Source: Acidovorax defluvii
GTDB lineage: Bacteria > Pseudomonadota > Gammaproteobacteria > Burkholderiales > Burkholderiaceae_C
Assembly (NCBI GenBank): GCA_003268905.1
Contig: QLTU01000004.1
Coordinates: 162,012-226,011 of the forward strand
Direction of reading: 5' to 3'
DNA length: 64,000 nt
Below the pieces are notes generated by a model. That model did no database searches. It saw only the letters and a program-made list of their open reading frames with translations, and was not told the origin of the DNA. Within the stretch, counting starts at the first letter, position 1, and each line of letters opens with the position of its first letter. A program made the translations under genes and the position numbers. Shown here in pieces: positions 53,963 through 62,426 of the stretch.

Positions 53963-54436
53963 ATGGCCAAGAAATCAATGACCGGATTCACACTGATCGA
54001 ACTGATGATCGTGGTAGCGATCATTGGTATTCTGGCTGCGGTGGCTCTGCCAGCTTATCAGGACTATCCCACGCGCGCCCAAGTAAGCGAGGCAGTGACA
54101 CTGACTGGCGGTCTCAAGGATCCTCTGGCGGAATGGGGGACCGATCGCAGCACTTGGCCTACCCTGGTGGGTGCAGGCGTCAGTGCCGGGTCAACCCAGA
54201 TCAATGCGACATTGGTGGGCAAGTACGCGACCCTTTCGAGCTCTATCGGGGGGACATTCCCCACGGGTACGATCAGTGCGACGATGACCACAGGCAAGGC
54301 CAGTGGTGGTGTTCTGACCTTCAGTACCGGCAACGGCGGTGTTTCTTGGGCTTGTGGTAACACAACCGTTGACGGTCACACCGGCTCCGGTACCACGATT
54401 GAAACCAAGTATCTGCCCAACGCCTGCAAGCCGTAA
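53963..54436 (+). CDS. pilA: second type IV pilin (PilA paralogue)
   Basis: 157 aa, same length as the first pilin with the same leader length (MAKKSMTG, cut before Phe9) and an identical mature start except DYPTR for DYLTR; the Pro may kink the helix end. The C-terminal loop and the last 20 residues are nearly the same. Base-level differences are spread throughout, so this is an older duplication. Expression depends on read-through of the hairpin or on its own promoter (none obvious in the 30-base gap). Confidence 0.93.
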   Translation: MAKKSMTGFTLIELMIVVAIIGILAAVALPAYQDYPTRAQVSEAVTLTGGLKDPLAEWGTDRSTWPTLVGAGVSAGSTQINATLVGKYATLSSSIGGTFPTGTISATMTTGKASGGVLTFSTGNGGVSWACGNTTVDGHTGSGTTIETKYLPNACKP

Positions 54437-54476
54437 TTCGACTGAAGAAAGCCAGTTTCATTCCGGTATAGTCATC

Positions 54477-54500
54477 AAGGCCCTTCGGGGTCTTTCTTTA
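54477..54500 (+). terminator. terminator behind the second pilin gene
   Basis: AAGGCCC-TTCG-GGGTCTT stem (one G-U) followed by TCTTTA. Confidence 0.7.
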
Positions 54501-54558
54501 TTGGCCTGAGTGGGGCGCCACATGGGTGAAATCACGTCAAACAAGAAGAGTTGGTCAA

Positions 54559-56496
54559 ATGTCGCCGCAGCTTGAAGTCATCGCACGCCATCGTCTTCTG
54601 CCCGTAATGGGGCTTGCAGTGCTCGTGCTTCTTCTATACGGGCAGACGCTGGGGTTCTCCTATGTCTGGGACGACGGGATCATTTTTCTGGACAAGAACG
54701 ACCTGATGGTCAAGCCGTTGAGCTGGGGCTTGCTGTCTCAGCCTGTGCTGGAGGGGACCTCATACCTCAGGCCTGTGGTGTTTTTGACCTGGTTCACTGA
54801 ATTTCATCTTTTCGGGCAAAGACCTGCGCTGTCTCATGCAGTGAATGTGGGGCTCTTTCTGCTGAATGTCATTCTGCTCTTTCAAGTCGCATTGACCCTA
54901 TTTCAGCGAAACGGACTGAGTCGCCCAATGCTCAGGGCGGTGGCGGCGGCAGCCATCTATGCCGTGCACCCTGCGCTTATCGAGGTGGTTGCCTGGGTGT
55001 CTGGCCGATTTGATCTGTTGTGTACCACCTTCATATTGCTGGCAATCAAACTATACCTTGCAGATCGCATGAGCGTGAGGGTTCGGATTCCCCTCATGTG
55101 TGCTTTGATGCTTCTGGCGGTATTGACCAAGGAACTGGGTGTTGTGTTGCCAGCCTTGCTTTTGTGCATTGGGCTTGCACTGCGCAATCCAGACACTAAC
55201 ACGGCAGGCGCTAACGGACTTCGTGCGGTCAGCTCATGGTTCAAGCAGGAGCGATCTCTGTGTATGGCTTTGGGTTTGACCATGGTAGTCTATTTTGTGA
55301 TTCGCAAACTTTCGATGGATGCTGTCTATCATGCGCCCATATCGCTGGACTACTGGATTACTGCAGTATTTGAGTTGATGATGCCCTTGGAGGCTCTGCG
55401 CGAATATGTGCTCATCGCCTTGCTCCCTTTTGACAGAATAAGCATCTTCTACCCTTTGGCTGGTTTTGATCTTGGTGCTGCCGCCCGTTTGCCATTGAAT
55501 ATGCTGAGCCTGCTGACGGTTTGCATGGTCGTTTATCTTGGGTTTTGGCGACTCAGGCTCTGGGCTTTGATGTTGATTGCCGCTCTGATATCGATCAGTC
55601 TTGTCATTCATCTGATTCCAATGACGATCGCCGACAACTTGGTCCAGACACGGTTCCTCGCGCTTCCGCTGGCTTTTGCCGCGCTGGCTATTGCTTCGGT
55701 GAATCTTCACGGTACCAACGGACAGGTACCCTTGTTTTCCGGTCTGCGACAGAGGATGGTTGTTGGCGGGATTTCAGTTCTTTGGTTGTTGGGGGCTGCA
55801 TTGGTCAGTTACACAACCATTCCTATGTGGAGCAATTCATTGTCGCTTTGGACATGGGTCCATAAGCAGCATGCCGATATTGCCTCGGTAAGCTACAATT
55901 ACGCACAGGCCGCCTTGGCAGGCAATAGGCTTGATCTCGCTGAAGCAGAAATGAAACGTTTGATCGATCGCGATGGTGGCTTGGATGTGCCGCATCAGAT
56001 CTTGTACGGGAATTTTCTTTTTCGCAAAGGAGATCCGGAGGCACAAAAATACATCCAAGGTGTCCTGTATGCCATTCCCGATTTTCGGGGTATGGAAAAT
56101 GGATTCAGAAAAATTCAAGAGTACGGCCTGACCCACACCCAAATTGGTGGTGCCCTGATGGATTACGCAAATTCACAAATTGTGTTCTTGGGGGATCTGC
56201 AAGCTGCATTGCGCTACAACGAATTATCGGCTTGGTACTATAGAGAGGGTGAGCGGGTCCCCGTCAAATTACAGCGGGCTGTAATTTTTTATCTCATGGG
56301 TCGATTTGATGAGGCGGATCGCTTGAGGCTTGAAGTCGAGGGGACTTACTATCATAATTCCACTTCATACCTTGCTGGGGCGTTTCACTTGGTTCGCACC
56401 TATTGCGATCGATGGGAAAAGGCCGCCGAATCTGGCGGGGTCTGTGAGAATTTGGAGCGGCGGGTGCTTCCGCAAGCGTTCAAGATATCTCCCTGA
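54559..56496 (+). CDS. GT-C-type membrane glycosyltransferase with C-terminal repeat domain (candidate pilin glycosyltransferase)
   Basis: 645 aa from ATG 54559; a GTG at 54526 would add 11 residues. Starts with a membrane helix followed by the luminal-loop acidic motif FSYVWDDG (Asp38-Asp39), then YLRPVVFLTWF, HAVNVGLFLLN and YAVHPALIEVVAWVSGR, the pattern of dolichyl/undecaprenyl-phosphate-sugar GT-C enzymes. About ten helices to ~420, then a soluble periplasmic tail with TPR-like helices (YNYAQAALAGNRLDLAEAEMKRLI). It lies directly behind the pilins, where Pseudomonas places tfpO/tfpW. The codons are more A/T-rich than upstream genes. A role in transferring sugar to PilA is inference. Confidence 0.75.
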   Translation: MSPQLEVIARHRLLPVMGLAVLVLLLYGQTLGFSYVWDDGIIFLDKNDLMVKPLSWGLLSQPVLEGTSYLRPVVFLTWFTEFHLFGQRPALSHAVNVGLFLLNVILLFQVALTLFQRNGLSRPMLRAVAAAAIYAVHPALIEVVAWVSGRFDLLCTTFILLAIKLYLADRMSVRVRIPLMCALMLLAVLTKELGVVLPALLLCIGLALRNPDTNTAGANGLRAVSSWFKQERSLCMALGLTMVVYFVIRKLSMDAVYHAPISLDYWITAVFELMMPLEALREYVLIALLPFDRISIFYPLAGFDLGAAARLPLNMLSLLTVCMVVYLGFWRLRLWALMLIAALISISLVIHLIPMTIADNLVQTRFLALPLAFAALAIASVNLHGTNGQVPLFSGLRQRMVVGGISVLWLLGAALVSYTTIPMWSNSLSLWTWVHKQHADIASVSYNYAQAALAGNRLDLAEAEMKRLIDRDGGLDVPHQILYGNFLFRKGDPEAQKYIQGVLYAIPDFRGMENGFRKIQEYGLTHTQIGGALMDYANSQIVFLGDLQAALRYNELSAWYYREGERVPVKLQRAVIFYLMGRFDEADRLRLEVEGTYYHNSTSYLAGAFHLVRTYCDRWEKAAESGGVCENLERRVLPQAFKISP

Positions 56497-56522
56497 CGGC
56501 TGAATTTTTGACTTGCATTGTC

Positions 56523-57284
56523 ATGTCACTCTGGCAAAGAAAGTTTTACGCCGCATCCCTTCATTTCCTTGTGACGGCTTTGATAGCGGCGCTGGCAGGA
56601 TATCTTGTCTTTCTTGTTTGGTATCCATGGCCCTATTACCAGATGCTTGGAGGGACAGAGTTATTTGTCCTTGTTGTGCTCAGTGACCTTGCTCTCGGAC
56701 CTTTGCTGACCCTTGTGGTCTTCACGCCGAAGAAGCCGCTTAAAGTCCTGCTGGGTGACTATGCGGTGATCGGTACGCTGCAGCTGGCGGCTCTAATGTA
56801 CGGGTTGCATACCGTTGCGGCGGTTCGTCCCGTCTTTCTGGTTTTCGCTGTGGATGGATTTGAGGTGGTCCTCGCCAGCGATCTCTCGGATGAAGACCTG
56901 GAGCAGGCAATCGAGCCTGTGTGGCGCACAAGAGGTTGGGGTGGGCCTCGCCAGGTGTGGGCTGAACTGCCTACCGACGGCAAGGAGCGCACGGCGCTCG
57001 TGTTCTCGTCCTTGGCGGGGAAAGATCTTCAGATGTTCCCAAAATACTATCGCCCCATGACCGAGGCCCGAGAAGAGATCCTTGCGCGTGGGGGCGACAT
57101 CGCTCAGCTTGCTGCCAAGTGGCCGAGCAGACGTGCAGAAATCGACTCAGCCATTGAGAGTTCCGGCCGCTCTCAAGCAGATTTGGTCTGGTATCCGGTC
57201 AGGCACTTCAGAGGTTTCTGGACTGTACTCGTGGAAAGATCTGGTCTTGCACCGGTCGCTTGGATTCCGATGGATCCATATTAA
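56523..57284 (+). CDS. TfpX/TfpZ-family type IV pilin accessory protein
   Basis: 253 aa. Three or four N-terminal membrane helices (LHFLVTALIAALAGYLVFLVWY with the family's WYPWPYYQMLGG motif, LVVLSDLALGPLLTLVVF, and a third after KPLKVLLGDYAVIG), then a ~140-residue periplasmic domain ending FWTVLVERSGLAPVAWIPMDPY. TfpX/TfpZ proteins accompany particular pilin alleles and tune pilus assembly or retraction. It follows the GT-C gene by 26 bases without a clear ribosome site. A decayed second copy of the C-terminal part is at 62925. Confidence 0.9.
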   Translation: MSLWQRKFYAASLHFLVTALIAALAGYLVFLVWYPWPYYQMLGGTELFVLVVLSDLALGPLLTLVVFTPKKPLKVLLGDYAVIGTLQLAALMYGLHTVAAVRPVFLVFAVDGFEVVLASDLSDEDLEQAIEPVWRTRGWGGPRQVWAELPTDGKERTALVFSSLAGKDLQMFPKYYRPMTEAREEILARGGDIAQLAAKWPSRRAEIDSAIESSGRSQADLVWYPVRHFRGFWTVLVERSGLAPVAWIPMDPY

Positions 57285-57302
57285 GATCCGGAATATCTCG
57301 AT

Positions 57303-58796
57303 TTGGGTCGGATAGATCGGGTTGAGTCAATCAGGTTTTGCCTACAAATAACAGTGGGATGTAGCGTGGATATTTTTTTTCCATTGGATGATGCCTATAT
57401 TGTTCAGCATGTCGTTGATGGGCTCATCTTGGGCGCCGAATCTCGCTACGCTGACTCAACCCCAATGACTGGAGCGACAAGTCCACTATTTGTTCTTCTG
57501 GTATATGCATTGGCACACATTTTTGAAGTGACGCAGGCTCAGCTGACCGTTGTTATCGGAAGTCTGGTTGCGTATCTGTGGGGCGTATATCGCTTTGCGA
57601 GAGTGTCCGGGCTAAGCGCCTTGTTGTCAGCACTCATTACATTTTTTGCATTGCTCTTTGGGCATAGTTTCTATCAATTGTTGAACGGTCTGGAGACCGG
57701 GCTTGCGATGGCAGTTGTGATATGGACCTGCTATCTCTTCAGGGATGGCTATCCGTATTACAGATGGTCTTTTGTGATATTGGGTCTGATGCCATTTGTC
57801 AGGCCTGAGTTGGGTGTTTTGGGTTTGGTGGTCTTTGCGTATGCACTGTATGGGGTGAGGGGTGCTGCGAACTCCAACCGGCTTGCTCTTCTGGGGTTGG
57901 GCTATGCAATCACAGGGGCTGCAGTGGTTATGCTTTTTCTTTTTTGGACTTCGGGTTCGTTGATCCCAAATACACTGGGAGCGAAGGTTTATTTCTTTGC
58001 AGAAGGCTGTCTTCCATTTTTCACAAAACTTTCTGTAGTGGCGAGCGCATTCACGTCTTATGCAGCCTTTGCTGGCATGGGTGTATTGGGGGTGTTTGGT
58101 TTGGCTGTATCACGCCTGAAGTGGGTGGCTATTGCTTTTTTTGTCATGTTTTTTGTTGCCTATGTCCTGAGGTTTCCTGGGGCTCTGTTTCATAATCATT
58201 ACAGGTATGTTCATTTGTTGTTTCCACTGATTGTGGTTGGATGGATTTCTCTGTTGTCTTCCAATAAGGGATGGCTTGCGAAAGGTTCTTTTGCATTATT
58301 TTTGGTTGCGCTCTCTTGGTCTGCACTTGGTTTTTCAAGGGTTATTGCCGATTACCAAGAGGGTATGCGTATTTCGAGGGTGGAGTTGAAGGGGGTGGCC
58401 GATTGGGTGGCTGAGCATGTGCCTGAATTAGATTCGGTGCTTGTTCATGACGCCGGATTTATTTCATTGGTGGGAAAACAGCCTTTGGTTGACTTGGTGG
58501 GCTTGAAATCACCGTCTAGCGTAGAAGCTCATCGAAAGTACACGTGGCCACGATGCGGACGTGCGCCTGAGGCTATTGATGAAATTGCATCGAAGACTGG
58601 TGCGAGTTATTTTGTTGTGCTGGATGATTGGGATCGAATTTTTAGACTTACCGATTCACTTCGCTACATGGGGTGGCATGTGGAACGTGCTGATTCTCAA
58701 CGAGGTGCGACAAAATATCATGTGTATCAAATAACGGTGATACCAACAAAGACTCTGGCTCCTATTAATAGAAGATCGGGTGATTCAAAAAAGTAA
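57303..58796 (+). CDS. GT-C-type membrane protein, candidate arabinofuranosyltransferase
   Basis: Up to 497 aa; starts are poor (TTG 57303 or GTG 57366), and the usual first membrane helix before the DD motif is weak, so the 5' end may be altered. FFPLDDAYIVQHVVDGLI carries the GT-C acidic pair; TGATSPLFVLLV, MPFVRPELGVLG and the SLIPNTLGAKVYF loop resemble lipid-linked-sugar transferases including actinobacterial arabinofuranosyltransferases. About ten helices, then a soluble C-terminal domain (WVAEHVPELDSVLVHDAGFISL). Strongly A/T-rich codon use marks it as foreign. The acceptor is presumed to be pilin or a pilin glycan. Confidence 0.7.
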   Translation: MGRIDRVESIRFCLQITVGCSVDIFFPLDDAYIVQHVVDGLILGAESRYADSTPMTGATSPLFVLLVYALAHIFEVTQAQLTVVIGSLVAYLWGVYRFARVSGLSALLSALITFFALLFGHSFYQLLNGLETGLAMAVVIWTCYLFRDGYPYYRWSFVILGLMPFVRPELGVLGLVVFAYALYGVRGAANSNRLALLGLGYAITGAAVVMLFLFWTSGSLIPNTLGAKVYFFAEGCLPFFTKLSVVASAFTSYAAFAGMGVLGVFGLAVSRLKWVAIAFFVMFFVAYVLRFPGALFHNHYRYVHLLFPLIVVGWISLLSSNKGWLAKGSFALFLVALSWSALGFSRVIADYQEGMRISRVELKGVADWVAEHVPELDSVLVHDAGFISLVGKQPLVDLVGLKSPSSVEAHRKYTWPRCGRAPEAIDEIASKTGASYFVVLDDWDRIFRLTDSLRYMGWHVERADSQRGATKYHVYQITVIPTKTLAPINRRSGDSKK

Positions 58797-59047
58797 CTTG
58801 TATACCCAAAAATCTTCGTCCACGGCATTAAAAAATGCACCGAATTGTCGATGGAATTTTCTACCAACCATCCCGATCTTATGACTAGCCATTCGTCAAA
58901 GTTAAATTTTCGATAATAAGCGATGTATAGCATTCCCATCACCCCCAAGATTGAGGTGATCTTTATTGCAATGGATGCTATCAAATGGGCGGGAGATATT
59001 TTTGTTTGATGGGGGATGGCTCATGCGTATACATTGTTATACGGTGG
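58797..59047. other. AT-rich gap between convergent genes
   Basis: A minus-strand open frame (58727-58984, TTG start, 85 codons, hydrophobic first third) crosses it and overlaps the end of the GT-C gene. It has no ribosome site and no ATG, so I do not call it a gene. Otherwise nothing recognisable. Confidence 0.4.
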
Positions 59048-59800
59048 CTAAATTTTTGTCTTATTGAAAATAAACCCGGGCAGGTGCCGAATGATCATCA
59101 TGATGAGCCACCATTTTTTCGGTGCATACACCACGGGTTTGCCAGCGGCAATGCCATCCACCATCTGTTTCGCCACGCTTTCCACCGGTGCCAGCTTGGC
59201 CCCTTGCCCTTTGAGGTGCGCCGTCATGGGGGTGTCGGTGGGGCCGGGTTTGATTAGCACCACTTTGACCGCGCTATCGGCAAAACGGTGTTGCAAGCCT
59301 TGGGCGTAGCGCGTCACCATGCCTTTGGCAGCGCCATAGACGTAATTGGATTGGCGCCCCCGGTCGCCGGCCACCGAGCCAATCAGCGCAATGGTGCCGT
59401 GCTGGGCTTGCTCCATGTGCTTGGCAAAGGCTTCAGCGTAGAGCACGGGCGAGATGCCATTGATGTCCAGTGCTTCGTGGCAGGCTTGCAGGTCGTTTTG
59501 GCATTGCGCCTGCTCGGGCAGCGCGCCGTGGGCAATCAGCGCGATGTCGAGCGGGCTAGAGGCACACATGCCCGCCACCACCTCGTCGATGGCAGCAGGG
59601 TCTGAAAACGAAGCCTGCACGACATGGATGTGCGCTTGCGGGCTACGCACCTGCAAGTCGGCAGCCACCCGCTGGGTGCGGGGCAGGTCGCGGCCTACCA
59701 AAATCAGTTCTGCGGTGGGTTGCTGTGCCAGCCACAGCCGGGCGCAATGCTCGGCCATGGTTGAAGTCGCGCCGATGATGGCGATTTTTTTGGGGGGCAT
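59048..59800 (-). CDS. SDR oxidoreductase, DprE2-like (decaprenylphosphoryl-2-keto-ribose reductase)
   Basis: 250 aa. Rossmann start KKIAIIGATSTMAEHCARLW, catalytic SxY-K set in LIGSVAGDRGRQSNYVYGAAKG, and KPGPTDTPMT. This GATSTMA loop and gene order match DprE2, which with DprE1 epimerises decaprenylphosphoryl-ribose to decaprenylphosphoryl-arabinofuranose. It begins on the base after the DprE1-like stop. The C-terminal WWLIMMIIRHLPGFIFNK is an amphipathic or membrane-associating tail, also typical of DprE2. Confidence 0.85.
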   Translation of the reverse strand: MPPKKIAIIGATSTMAEHCARLWLAQQPTAELILVGRDLPRTQRVAADLQVRSPQAHIHVVQASFSDPAAIDEVVAGMCASSPLDIALIAHGALPEQAQCQNDLQACHEALDINGISPVLYAEAFAKHMEQAQHGTIALIGSVAGDRGRQSNYVYGAAKGMVTRYAQGLQHRFADSAVKVVLIKPGPTDTPMTAHLKGQGAKLAPVESVAKQMVDGIAAGKPVVYAPKKWWLIMMIIRHLPGFIFNKTKI

Positions 59801-61102
59801 TCAACTTCCCATTAAGCGGCGCGAAAGGCCCGAGCTGATGCCGGGGTCGCGGTAGGGTAAAAATTCTGGCAGGCGGGGGTAGCCTGCCTCGAACAGCTCA
59901 CGTGGCATCCGCGCGTCTTTGGCCAGGTAGATGCGACCTTGGGCTTCGCGCACGATGGCGTCTAGGCGCTCAAACAAGCGGTGTGTGCGCGCGCCGTGGT
60001 TGGGAAAATCTAAGGCCAGCGTCACGCCGGGCTGTGCAAAGCTCAGCATTCCTACGGGCTGGCGGTTGCCGAAAGTTTTAAGCACCGCCAAAAAGGAGCC
60101 GTCGCCCGAGCGGGCAATTTCGCGCAGCATGGCCTGGATGGCATCGCGCCCCACGGCGCGCGGCACCACACTTTGGTACTGAAAGAAGCCGCGCGGCCCG
60201 TACATGCGGTTCCATTCGAGCAGGTTGTCCAGCGGATAAAAAAACGCTTCGTAATGTGTAATGGCCCGGCCTGCACGCCATTTCTTCAGGTGGTAATAGG
60301 CCATGTTAAAGGGGCGCAACGACAAGCGATTGACCAGCGAAACCGGTGACACCAGCGGCATGGTGCGTTGCTGGGCCGTAGGCAGGGGGCGCGGCGCGGT
60401 GACGATGGGGTTGCCGCGCATAAACACGCCACGCCCGCCACCGCCAGAAATGCAGTCGATCCACGAAACGGTGTGCTCCCAATGCGCTTCAGAAGCATCG
60501 GCCAGCTGGAAAAACTCGTCTAAGTTGGCATAGGCCAGCGTTTCGGTGTCCAACCAGGGGCCGGGCGTGCGGCGCAGTTGCAGCTCGGCTTGGGTGATGA
60601 TGCCGGTCAAGCCCACGCCGCCCACGGTGGCTGCAAACCAATCACTGCGCTCGTGTGGGCCGCATTCGATGGTTTCGCCGTTGGTGCGCAGCAGCGTCAG
60701 GCGCAGCACATGGTCGCCGAAGCTGCCCAGCACATGGTGGTTTTTGCCGTGGACATCGTTGGCAATTGCGCCACCGACCGTCACCAGCTGGGTGCCGGGT
60801 GTTACTGGCAGCATCCAGCCGCGCGGTACAGCGAGGCGCTGGATGTCGCGCAGCAGCACACCCGCTTCGCATACCAAACGCCCGTTGTCCTCGTTGAAGG
60901 CGATGAAATGGTCTAGCCCGCCGGTCAGCCACAGGGTGCCACCGGGGTTCAGGCAGGCATCACCGTAACTGCGGCCCATGCCGTGGGCTAGGCCTGGGTT
61001 GCTGCTGTGGCGCAGTGCTTGTTGGAGTGCTGGCAGGTCGCGTGCACTGAAGACGTGGTGCGGCTCGGCGCTGAGTCGCCCCCAGGAGGAGACGGCTTTC
61101 AC
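59801..61102 (-). CDS. FAD-linked oxidase, DprE1-like (decaprenylphosphoryl-ribose 2'-oxidase)
   Basis: 433 aa from GTG 61102, which overlaps the GtrA stop; the frame continues upstream but antisense-like. VAO-type FAD domain: HGMGRSYGDACLN (~40-52) and PGTQLVTVGGAIANDVHGKNHH (~102-123), the latter a hallmark of DprE1. C-terminal substrate domain with SFLAVLKTFG, PGVTLALDFPN and GRIYLAKDARM, also in DprE1 order. It should oxidise C2 of the ribose in lipid-phospho-ribose. Adjacent to the DprE2-like gene without spacing. Confidence 0.9.
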   Translation of the reverse strand: MKAVSSWGRLSAEPHHVFSARDLPALQQALRHSSNPGLAHGMGRSYGDACLNPGGTLWLTGGLDHFIAFNEDNGRLVCEAGVLLRDIQRLAVPRGWMLPVTPGTQLVTVGGAIANDVHGKNHHVLGSFGDHVLRLTLLRTNGETIECGPHERSDWFAATVGGVGLTGIITQAELQLRRTPGPWLDTETLAYANLDEFFQLADASEAHWEHTVSWIDCISGGGGRGVFMRGNPIVTAPRPLPTAQQRTMPLVSPVSLVNRLSLRPFNMAYYHLKKWRAGRAITHYEAFFYPLDNLLEWNRMYGPRGFFQYQSVVPRAVGRDAIQAMLREIARSGDGSFLAVLKTFGNRQPVGMLSFAQPGVTLALDFPNHGARTHRLFERLDAIVREAQGRIYLAKDARMPRELFEAGYPRLPEFLPYRDPGISSGLSRRLMGS

Positions 61103-61512
61103 GAAGGCTCCGTATGGAAAACGTAGCGCTTGTCGAGGTGGTATTTCGCCACATAGCCAATCGCCAAACCAATCACCCCGCCCAAGTAGCGCATTTCGCG
61201 CGTGGCAAAGAGGTGGTGAAAACCAAATTCGAAGCCCCAAAAAATCACCGTGGTGGCCAAGCCCATGGCGGTGTAGAGGGCAAAAGTGCGTGTGTCATGG
61301 GCCACGTTGGCCGCACGAAAGCGAAAAATATAGCGTTTATCCAAGAGGTATTTGATCGCCAGGCCCACCCCTGTACCCATCGCGACTGATGCCACAATGG
61401 CGCCCGTGCCGTGGTAAGCGCGCACCACCAAGTCCTGAGCCCCGATGTTCGCCGCGGTGGCAATCAATGCGTAAATTGCGTACTTAGCAGCCAGCTTGGT
61501 TGAAGCAAACAT
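61099..61512 (-). CDS. GtrA family membrane protein
   Basis: 137 aa, four membrane helices, with the paired KYLLDKRYIF and KYHLDKRYVF motifs of GtrA proteins at the helix ends. GtrA-type proteins are thought to flip lipid-phospho-sugars; a mycobacterial relative (Rv3789) sits in the arabinan gene cluster. It overlaps the DprE1-like gene start. Divergent from the UbiA-type gene with only 27 bases between. Confidence 0.9.
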   Translation of the reverse strand: MFASTKLAAKYAIYALIATAANIGAQDLVVRAYHGTGAIVASVAMGTGVGLAIKYLLDKRYIFRFRAANVAHDTRTFALYTAMGLATTVIFWGFEFGFHHLFATREMRYLGGVIGLAIGYVAKYHLDKRYVFHTEPS

Positions 61513-61539
61513 TCAGGGTTATCAACGAGATTAAAAACA

Positions 61540-62424
61540 ATGAATCGTACCGTAACCGCCCACTCCCCATGGGCGCAGCTGCGCGGGCTGATCAAGCTTA
61601 TGCGGCCTAAACAGTGGGTGAAAAACGGTTTTGTGCTGGCACCGCTGGTGTTTTCCGGCGAGTTTCTTGATCTCGATGCAATCGGTCACGCGCTGTGGGC
61701 CATGCTGCTGTTTTGCGCGGCTTCGTCGGCCACCTATGTCATCAACGATATGCACGACATTGAGCGTGACCGTCGCCATCCGAAAAAATCCCAATCGCGC
61801 CCGCTGGCGGCGGGAATTGTGTCTGTGCCTGCGGCCTTGTTCTTGCTCGCTGGCCTGTATGCCGTGCTGCTGGGTGCCTGGTTTGTGGTGCCCAAGGTGC
61901 TGGGTGTGATTGCTGCCTATCTTGTGCTCAACCTGGCCTATACCTTTGTGCTCAAGCACCAGCCTGTGGTGGACATCTTCACCATTGCGATTGGCTTTGT
62001 GTTGCGGGTGTATGCCGGGGCTGTGGCGCTGAGTGTGCCGGTGTCTTCCTGGATGTTCATCACCACGCTGTGCTTGGCGCTGTACCTGGCCGCCGTTAAG
62101 CGGCGCCAAGAATTAAGCCAAAGCGGCAGCGAGGGGCGCAAAGTGCTGGAGAAATACTCTGTCGCTCTGGTCGATCGCTACGCGGAAATGTCGGCCACGG
62201 GGGCGTTGTTGTTCTACAGCATGTTTGTGATGTCGGCCAAGCCAGCATTGGTCATTACCGTGCCGCTGGTGTTGTTCGGCTTGTTTCGCTATTGGTTTGT
62301 GGTGGAGGCGCTGGATGGTGGCGAGTCGCCCACCGATGCCCTGCTGGCGGATTGGCAGTTGCTGCTTACGGTGGTGCTGTGGGTGCTGACGTGTGTTTGG
62401 GCGCTGTGGCCAGTGCAGGGGTGA
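61540..62424 (+). CDS. UbiA-superfamily decaprenyl-phosphate phosphoribosyltransferase (DPPR synthase-like)
   Basis: 294 aa, about nine membrane helices. The active-site motif is at ~69-90: NDMHDIERDRRHPKKSQSRP with Asp pairs for Mg-diphosphate. The opening LIKLMRPKQWVKNGFVLAPL is typical of DPPR synthase (Rv3806c) rather than quinone prenyltransferases. It transfers 5-phosphoribose from PRPP to polyprenyl phosphate, the first committed step to lipid-linked arabinofuranose. Two bases separate its stop from the next start. Confidence 0.9.
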   Translation: MNRTVTAHSPWAQLRGLIKLMRPKQWVKNGFVLAPLVFSGEFLDLDAIGHALWAMLLFCAASSATYVINDMHDIERDRRHPKKSQSRPLAAGIVSVPAALFLLAGLYAVLLGAWFVVPKVLGVIAAYLVLNLAYTFVLKHQPVVDIFTIAIGFVLRVYAGAVALSVPVSSWMFITTLCLALYLAAVKRRQELSQSGSEGRKVLEKYSVALVDRYAEMSATGALLFYSMFVMSAKPALVITVPLVLFGLFRYWFVVEALDGGESPTDALLADWQLLLTVVLWVLTCVWALWPVQG

Positions 62425-62426
62425 AT

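Noticed and set aside
58727..58984. 85-codon hydrophobic minus-strand frame
   Set aside because: TTG start only, no ribosome site, overlaps the GT-C gene end and matches no family I know; kept only as a note in the gap entry.
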